Of a stretch of 64,000 nucleotides of DNA, positions 1 to 9,000 are shown piece by piece. Position numbers and translations under genes: made by a program. A model generated the notes under the pieces. That model was not told where the DNA came from. It was given only the letters and a program-made list of their open reading frames with translations, and did not search any database. Source of the stretch: Lentiprolixibacter aurantiacus (GTDB taxonomy: Bacteria; Bacteroidota; Bacteroidia; Flavobacteriales; Flavobacteriaceae); the NCBI RefSeq assembly GCF_026241225.1, contig NZ_JAPFQP010000001.1, positions 620,001 to 684,000 of the forward strand. The letters run 5' to 3'. Position 1 is the first letter of the stretch; each line of letters starts with the position of its first letter.

Positions 1-3000
1 AGCCTTCCATATTATCCGGCATCCAGGTATCGTTCATACCATCTCCATCCGGGGTAAAGAAATTAGGGATTTCGATATCGATAAATTCCATGGAAACCTG
101 AGCTTGCACCTCACAACCTAACTGATCTACCACTCGTACCGTATAGGTGCCGGTTCGGTTAATATAGTAGGTGTTGTCACTACCGTTGTTGTCATCATTG
201 AAATAGAAGGTGTATGGAGGTAATCCGCCCGCAGCTACTGCTGTTATCTCATTGATGTTATTTTGTTCAAGAGAAAGGGTCAGCGCGTCATAACTATCAA
301 TTTCAAAATCAAAGGTCCGTACACAACCATTGGTATGCGATATAGCAATGTAATGGCTTCCTGGCGCCAGATCCCTGAAATCAGGATTTAACTGCATATC
401 AGCAGGATCTGTAGAGTCCAGTGCATACATAATGGAATCAAGAACAGTTGGATCTTCCATGGTAATATTGACATAATTACCTGGTATATTTCCGGTACAT
501 TCGTATAGTGGTGCTACTGTTGCGTTGAGATTAACCCCGCCAGGCACTTCAAGAACAACCACATTCTCACAATCGTTAGCGTCCCTTACAAATATGGCAT
601 ACGTCCCCTCTTCAAGGCTATCGAAGGTTGGATTGTCTCCCAGATCCACAAAATCACCATCAGCATTCGAATTAAATGCGGTTCTGTAAGGTGCGGTACC
701 GCCTTCAATGGAGATCGAGATAGATCCGTTAGCCTCCCCAGAACACACTACAGGCTCTATGATGCCGGGAGTAATAGTAATTGGATCAGGATCAATTATT
801 TCAATATCCTCAACATAGAAGCATCCGTTGGCATCCTGTACAATAACAGTGTAGGTACCAGGCGACAGGTCTTCAAACCTGTACTGTCCTGCCGGAAGCC
901 CCTGCTCGGGATCTTCCTCGAAGAACTGGTCAAGATTAGGCGAGATAGCATATTGATAGCCACCACCTCCACCGGACAGCATTAAAGTAATAGCACCGTC
1001 TTCATTGCCGTTACAGCTAACGTTATCCGCGTCGTAGGAAAAGATAAGTGGCGCGGGATTCGCTATAATTACAGTTTCCTGATCGGGATTACAACCCCCT
1101 TCACTTGTAGCTATTACGGTGTAATTACCAGGTGAAAGGTTTTCAAAGATCACGCTTCGCGGATCCGTAACCGATGTCACCAGGCCACCATTAAGCATTA
1201 GATCAAAGGTGTAGTTTCCAATTCCACCAACGGCATAGGCGTAAATGGAAGCGGTTGCGGAATCGGCACAATTCACGGAAGGACTCGCGTACTCAATGAT
1301 CAGGTCAACATCAGGAATCGGGTTTATGACTACGGGAACCTGAGTTGTGTACTGACAATTATTTACATCTCTGATTTGTGCATAATGCGTTCCTTCGGCC
1401 ACGCTGTAAATGTGCTGTGAACCAGCGTTGAATGCTTCCCACGTACTGTTGTCCGGGTTAAAGAATTCATAAGGCGCTGTACCACCGGTTGCTGTAAGAG
1501 TAACAACAGCATCATCAACACACGTCATTGCCGTGGTTAGCTCAAGTTCCGCAAGCAGTTGGTCGGGACCATCGAGATGAATGATACTAGTCGTATCGGA
1601 ACAACCCAAATTGTCTACTACTGTAACACTGTAATATCCTTCTCCTAACGAATTAAATTCGTTGCTAAGCTGAGGAACAGATGGGGTAAATTCTATTGTA
1701 GACCCGGTTTCATCATAATAATTGATAAAGTAGTTATAACTGCCGGACCCTCCTGAAGCACTCACAACAATAGTTCCATCAGGATTGTCATAACAAACAG
1801 CTGCAGTTCCCACTCCACTGGCAATTATTGGAGGTGTTGGTGCAACATTTGCCCCTCCGGTCCAGGAACAACCCTGCGCATCGATCACATCGACAGTATA
1901 GCTGCCAGATGGAAGCCCTGTAAAGACATGAGCATTAACATCATTTACCGTGTATTGCTGACCACCGCTATGAGTTAAAGTAATATCATAAGGGGGGTAG
2001 CCACCTTGAGGAACCACGCTTATTTCACCCAGATTATCAGGACAGCCTGCAGCCATTAGCTCTTCAATTAAAACATCCAGGGCTTCTGAAGGCGATGCCA
2101 CTGTTTGCACCAGGGTGTCTTCCGGATCACAGTATGGGTAATCCAGAGGCGTAACACGCACAAAATAATTGCCTGCAGGAACATTGGCTATAACTAATGG
2201 ATGTGCATTGCTGTTGTTGCCTGAAATCGCGGTAGAAGAACCATCTTCATTAAACACTTCGTAGTCATATGCACCGGCATACCCGGTAAAAGTGACTTCT
2301 AAAGTCCCATCAGTGTCGCCGAAACAGGTAATTGGAGTAACTGCCGTTAGCGCCACACTGTATTGAGGGCTTGGATCAACCTCATAGTTTATAATTTCAT
2401 AACAGCCTGTGATGTTGTCTGTCACCCTAAATGTATATATACCAGGCGCTGTAAGATTAAATACTTGACTGTCCGTTGTCAGGTTTGGCCTGACATCACC
2501 TGTTTCTAGTAGCTCAAAAGTAAGGTCAGTAGCTGGCACGGAAGAATGTCCGGTAGAAGTCACGGTTATTTCCTGGCCAGTTGGACAATCTGCAGCTCCG
2601 ACGGCAAGATCCAGGACAATCTGCGGCAACGGTTCAATTGTCTGGGTTGGAAGCGGGAACAAACATCCATTAGCGTCCCGAATCACAATATCATAATTAC
2701 CAGCTGTAGTCACACTATGGGTGAAGACATTTCCGCCTGTCGGAAGGAAGTTGCCTCCGTTTACGCTGTAGAAATAATCTGGCGTTCCGGTGCCGGCGGT
2801 TATGGTTACTTCAATGGTAGCAGCACTTTGATTGTTCGAAGGATCACAGGCAAAAGGCACTACGTTTGTGATAGCAGCATCCAGCGCCACGGGCTCACTG
2901 ATTGTGACCTGATCCAGGGCAATACAGTTTCTGTTGGAAGTAACTGTGATGTCATATGTACCGGCTGGCAGACCAGCGAACACATTAGTGTCCTGGGTTA

Positions 3001-6000
3001 TAGTAGTTGTGCCATCCGTTATTTCGTAGGTGTAAGGAGGATTGTCGTTCACTCCTGGGCTGGCTGGTTCCAGGTTAATGGTGATGGAACCATCAGAACC
3101 GCCTGCACAACTCACATCTGTCCAGTCTGTTGCCAACAAAGTAACAGGCGTTGGTTCTTCCAGAGAAACAGGAGCTTCTGCCACACAATTTGGAGTACCG
3201 AGGGTATCATCAGTTACCCTTACGATATAATCTCCGAAGGCCACTCCGGTAAACTGGTTGCCGGCAGGGACAATACCGGTAGGTGTGAGGTCTGACCTCA
3301 GCAATTCAACAGTATTGGACCCTGAGCCTCCGCCTACGGTAAACTCTATTACTCCGTCGTCTGCGGTACAGCTGGGCTGAGTAACGGCAAATGCGCTTAT
3401 GGATAGCTCTGGTTCAATAGTTATATTTTCAAGATCCTGACATCCATTCGAATCCCGGATTTCAATGTTATATGGCCCGGAATTCAGAGCTGTATAGGTA
3501 TAGGGAAATGCACTTACGGTTTGGAATGCGCTTCCGTTTATACTCAAGCGGTATGGTGGTATTCCTGTATTTACAGCATTGAGGGTAACCGTAATTGAAA
3601 AGCTACCTTCAGGCGCACATTCATCTGCTACAGCCAATGAGATATCAGGAGAGGTGTCTGTGTCTACCGTAACAGCTAATGGCGCAGCTACGAGACACCC
3701 ATTGGCATCCCTCACATAGATATCCCAGTTAAGACTTACTGCAGGGTCTAGCTCTACTGTGTAATCAAAGGGGAATGTTGCGGGCACACCTGCACCGCTT
3801 ACACTTGCGCCATATTCATAAGGAGCTGTTCCGCCAGTAGCCTGTACGGTTACTACAGCATTAGCCATATTACAATTGGCATTAACATTATCCAGTAGTT
3901 GTAGCGCAAGAGGCTCGGGAGCATCTATAGTGACCACATTAGATTCCCCTATACATTCCGGATATGCTGTTTGCGTAATCTGAACAGTATAGCTTCCTGC
4001 AGGCAATGATGCAGTCACATTAAAGGTATATGGATCAGAAGTGGCATTTTCCGGCCCTGATGCACCAGCAACAAAACCTCCGCTACTGTCCAGGACCTGA
4101 TAGTTAAAAGTTCCGGTATATCCACTAATGGTTACCTCAATAATTCCATCCGTACTGTCGCTACAAGTAGCATCAGTAAGAACGGTAGCGGTAACATCCA
4201 TCAGATCATAGGGAGGAACTATATGCTCTACAATAACAGAACAGTTTGTAACGGCATCTACAATTTCATAAACATAGGTTCCAGGCTGGGTGATTACGAT
4301 ATTTGAAGGATCTGCCACCACATTGCCAGCGGGAAGCTCAAAGTAGTTATAGCTTCCGGAACCGTCAGCCGCTATTATTTCAATGATCTCAGCACCATTT
4401 ACACAATCTATAGCCTGCAGCGGATTGATTGAAGCAGTCACCTCCTGCATAACCGGAATGGGAACAACCACAGTGTCTGTACAGCCATTGGCATCTTGTA
4501 CAACCACGGTTACATCAGGAGAACCAAACGGAACCTGTATTGTACTGGCGCTTTGGAAATTTGCCCCATTATCAAAACTGTACATATAAGGACTGGTCCC
4601 TGAAGGGTTGCCTAAGCCATCATTGTTTATAGTGACAGTTATAGTGCTAGCAGAATCGTCACAGCTAAAGGCAGAAGCAGTGGCTGATATAGAAAGTTCG
4701 CTTGGTTCAGCTATTGAAATGGGCAGTGTATCTTCACAACCTTTGGATGAGATAACGGTCACATTGTAGTTGCCCTGTGCCAGACCAGTGAATATGTTGG
4801 AGACCTGGGTGGTGGTTCCCCCATCCAGACTGTAGAGATAAGGGATGTCTATATTGCCCGGATCCAGGGTTACAGTAATCGAGCCGTCACTTCCACCAAA
4901 ACAACTAACATCAGTTGCGCTTAGTGTAAAGCTTGGAATAACCGGTGCTGGCAGCACCACATTAACTGTTGTTGTACAGCCCGTAACGGTGTCTTCCGCT
5001 TCAAAAGTGTAGGTTATGGAGTGTGTTAATCCGGTAAAAATTCCGGTCGGATTGGTTGGTCCTGCGGGACTAACCTGTGTAAAAGAATAGCTGCCGGAAC
5101 CTCCATTGGCCGTAACGGTTACCTCTCCTGAATTAGCCGGATCACAGTTTTCGTCAGCTGTAATATTGGCGGCTATATTTAAAGGAGGATAAATGGTAAT
5201 GCTTTCAATCTCACTACATCCGTTCTGATCTATAATTTCAAAAGTATGCACTCCAGAACTCAGGTTGGACACTGTGATAACATTGCCTGCATTAACAAGT
5301 CCCGGTGCTGCCTGAGGGGCACCGCCGTCTATACGGATAGCATGGGGAGCAATGCCTGCGACATCTAGAGTAATATCTACGCTGTAATTTCCTTCTGTTG
5401 CGAGACACTGGTCGTTAAGCGCCACAGTAATATCGGGGGAAGGATCAGTAGGCACGAATACCGGATCGGACTGTATACAGCCGTTGGCATCCCTGACGTA
5501 TACGATATAATCGCCACCTTCAACATTAAATACGTTTGCGGTGCTTCCCGCCCAGGTAGCCTCAGTGGGTGCAGGGTCGGCGCTCAGTGCAATTTGATAC
5601 TCGTAAGGGGCCGTCCCAAACTGACCCACTGCCGAAACCTGCCCGGCATTTAGGTTACAGTTATCATTGCGCTCCAGGCTGGCGGTTACTGCCAGCAGGT
5701 TGGTCGATTCCGTAATGGTGAATTCAGCCGAAGCAACAGAACATCCGTTGTTTGTCCCTCCAACTTCTGTAAAAAGAATATAGTAAATACCCCTTGGCAA
5801 TGGGCCCAAATTAGGAACGAAAACTCCGGTTCCCACAGCTGGAGGGTTTACAGGCTGAGATCCTGATATACCAGTGGTAGTGTTAGATTGGGAATTGAAA
5901 ATTTCATAAGAAACAGCCGTGGCTCCTGCATCATAATTGTCAAATGTAAAACTTACATTGCCATCAGCATTTCCTGTACAAGTGATGTTGTTTATAGCAT

Positions 6001-9000
6001 CCAAAGTAGATGTAAGGTTCGACGGGCTGTTAATCGGAGCATCTGCTGTCTCAAAATAATAACAGTTCGTGCCTACATCGAACACCACAAAAGTATAGGT
6101 AACACCAGGGGTTAGCGATGTAAATGTAGCAGTGTCTCCTCCCGGAGCGTCAGGCCCTTGGTAAGATGACGAATACGGTGAAATATAGGTCTCAAGTATT
6201 CCGAATTGATAGTTTCCACTGCCACCCGCAGCAACGGTTACAGTTGCAGTACCTCCTGCCGAGCAATCGACGGTAAGGGCACTAACATCAATATTCAGGT
6301 CACTCGGCGGTGAGGCAATAATATTTGTAGTTCGCACGGAACATCCGTTTGCATCCACAACGTCTACTTCATAAATACCAAATTGAAGGATAGTAAAAGT
6401 GTGGTCTTCTCCGGTAGTAGCATTATATTGCTGGTTAGTTCCATTATTCCCTGTCAGGTAATAGGTATATCCTGCAGTGCCTCCTGTGAGATTCTCCACA
6501 GTTATGGAGCCTAAGCTGGTCCCTGAGGCGGTACAGGTGATGGGCACTAAGTTAATATCATAAGCGATAGGATCGGGCTCCCCAATCACGATTACCTCCA
6601 TATCCGAGCAGGAATTGGCATCGGTTACGGTTACTTCATAGGTGCCTGCAGGAAGTCCGGAAGTTTGTGTTCCATAGTTTGTGGAAGTGGTAGTATTTAC
6701 CACGGAAATGGTAAATGGTGCCACGCCCTGGGTTGTGTCCAGGGTTACCTGAATTGAAGCCCCGGCATCACCATTACACAGGATATCCGCGGTCTGTAGC
6801 AAAGAGCTAATTACAGGTGTGGTAATGGGCGCTACAATGGCCTGGGTCAATCCGGTACAACCCTCCGCGTCTGTGATCCTGAAATCAAAAGTTCCATCAA
6901 CTGCTGTTGTATAGCTAAAACTATTTCCGGCTAATGCAACAGGTGCAGACCAGCCGCCTCCATTAATACGCACCTCATAAGAGGCATAGGGGGTGTATCC
7001 GTTATTTATAGAAACGTCGATAACTGCGTCTGGAGAAACACTACAATCCAGAGCCTTGCTCACAATTGCAGAAGCCTGTAACTGCGGCGCGATGGTTTCC
7101 GTAATGATATTGGACACGCAGCCATAAGCGTCGGTTACCTGTATATCATAAGTTCCAGGGATAAGGTTGCTGATTGTAAACGGGTTTCCGGTTACTGCGG
7201 TTTGCCCGCCACCATTTATGGAGTAGGTATATGGTGCTACACCGTCCGTTATAGAAACTGATAAGGACGCCTGGTTTGTTGAATCGTAGCATAAATCAGA
7301 TGTAGCAAATGCAATAACAGGCGCAGCTGCAGGATCAATGGTTACAGGCTGGGTTGTTTCGCAGCCTTCAGCGTCCCGCACATAGATGTTGTAGCTTCCC
7401 GGAACTACATTGGTAAAAGTATTTGAACTTTGATACGGAACCACGATGGCAGGTCCTGCCGTATCTTCCAACTGGTACTCATATCCTCCCCAGCCATCTG
7501 TGGCAGTTACCGTAATGGTGCCGTTCTGGACACAGGTTACCGGAGTGGCAGCATAGGTAAACCCTAATGCTGCAGGAGGGCCGACCACTACAACACTGGT
7601 AGTGGTGCTACAACCAGTGGTGTCGTCCGTAATGGTAACCGTATAGGTGTCTGCAGCTAAACCAGCTACAGATATTGCTGTGGTTAGATTGATGTTGTTT
7701 TGCGATTGCACAGCGGCAGCTGAACCGTTTGTTACCACATAGCTGTAGGTAGTTGCAAAGTCACTTACAGTGAATGTAAATGCTCCGTCAGTATCGCCAA
7801 AACAGGTCACATTGCTAACGAGCTGGGAAATCGCATCCACCTGAGGGATGTCTGCAACTGTATAATTTTCCTGAATTATACATCCTTTGTCGTCCGTAAC
7901 CTGGAATGTATAGGTTCCTGGCGGCAGCCCTGCAAAAACATTGTTGTTTCCATTGTTGACCACGTTCGCCGCAGGTGCAATAATCTCGTAGGTGTAAGGC
8001 GCAGTTCCGTCAACAACCGAAACCGTTACGTCGGCGGTTACTGCTGGACAGGTCGGAGCAGTCTGGGTAAATGTAAGATCAGTTGGGGGGTTCAGCGGAT
8101 CTATAACAACTGCAGGAGTTTGTGCAACACACCCATTGGCATCTCTAATAGTTATGGTGTAGCTGCCGGCAGCTATGCCCGTATTAAAGGTGTCGGAACC
8201 CTGCCAGTTTACACCATCAAGGCTGAATTCATAGGGAAAGGTTCCCCCTGAGTAATTTATTGCCTGCAGGATGGCGGAAGCATTATCACAACGATAATCC
8301 TGTATAATGTCTATGGTGCCTGGTATCAAGGCTGGCGGGGCCACCAGAGTTACTGTTCCGAAAGCCTGACATCCTTTATCGTCAGTCACGGTATAGTTAT
8401 AATTGCCGGCAGTTAGTCCGGCATAGGTAGTCTGTGAAGACGGTGTTGAACCATCAAACACTACCTGATATGGAGGCGTACCTCCGGAAATCTGTAATTC
8501 TACTATGCCATCCGCACTGGCGTCGCACAGCGGATTAGTAATAACTTCAGAAACAACCGGAAGCCCATTGTCCGTTACCACAACCTGATTGGTGGTTACC
8601 GTACACCCCTGACTGTCTGTTATTACGAATTCATAGAGACCTGCAGTTGAGGTAAAGTATGAAAATGGAATAGCAGGAACTGCAGTACTGGCTTGTACAA
8701 CAGACCCGTCTCGTATTACCTCATATGTAAAAGAGGGGTTTCCGCCCGAGATATCAACACTGATCTCGGCATTCGGCGTAGCCGAACAATCTAAGTCCTT
8801 CACAAGGGCTGCAGTAGCCGCAAGGGTCGGGAAGACATCTATGCTGGTGGAGGCCGTACAATTTCTGCTGTCTATAACATCTATTGTATAACTTCCCGGC
8901 CCTAACCCAGTAAAATCAGGACTGGTTTGATAAGCACCTCCGTTAAGGCGGTACTGGAAGGGCGCTTCGCCTCCGGAGGTTACGGTTGCTGTTAAGGTAA

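Noticed and set aside
2546-3295. A 249-codon plus-strand open frame within the adhesin region
   Set aside because: It is antisense to the continuous minus-strand adhesin frame, has no family features, and its residues follow the repeat structure of the opposite strand.
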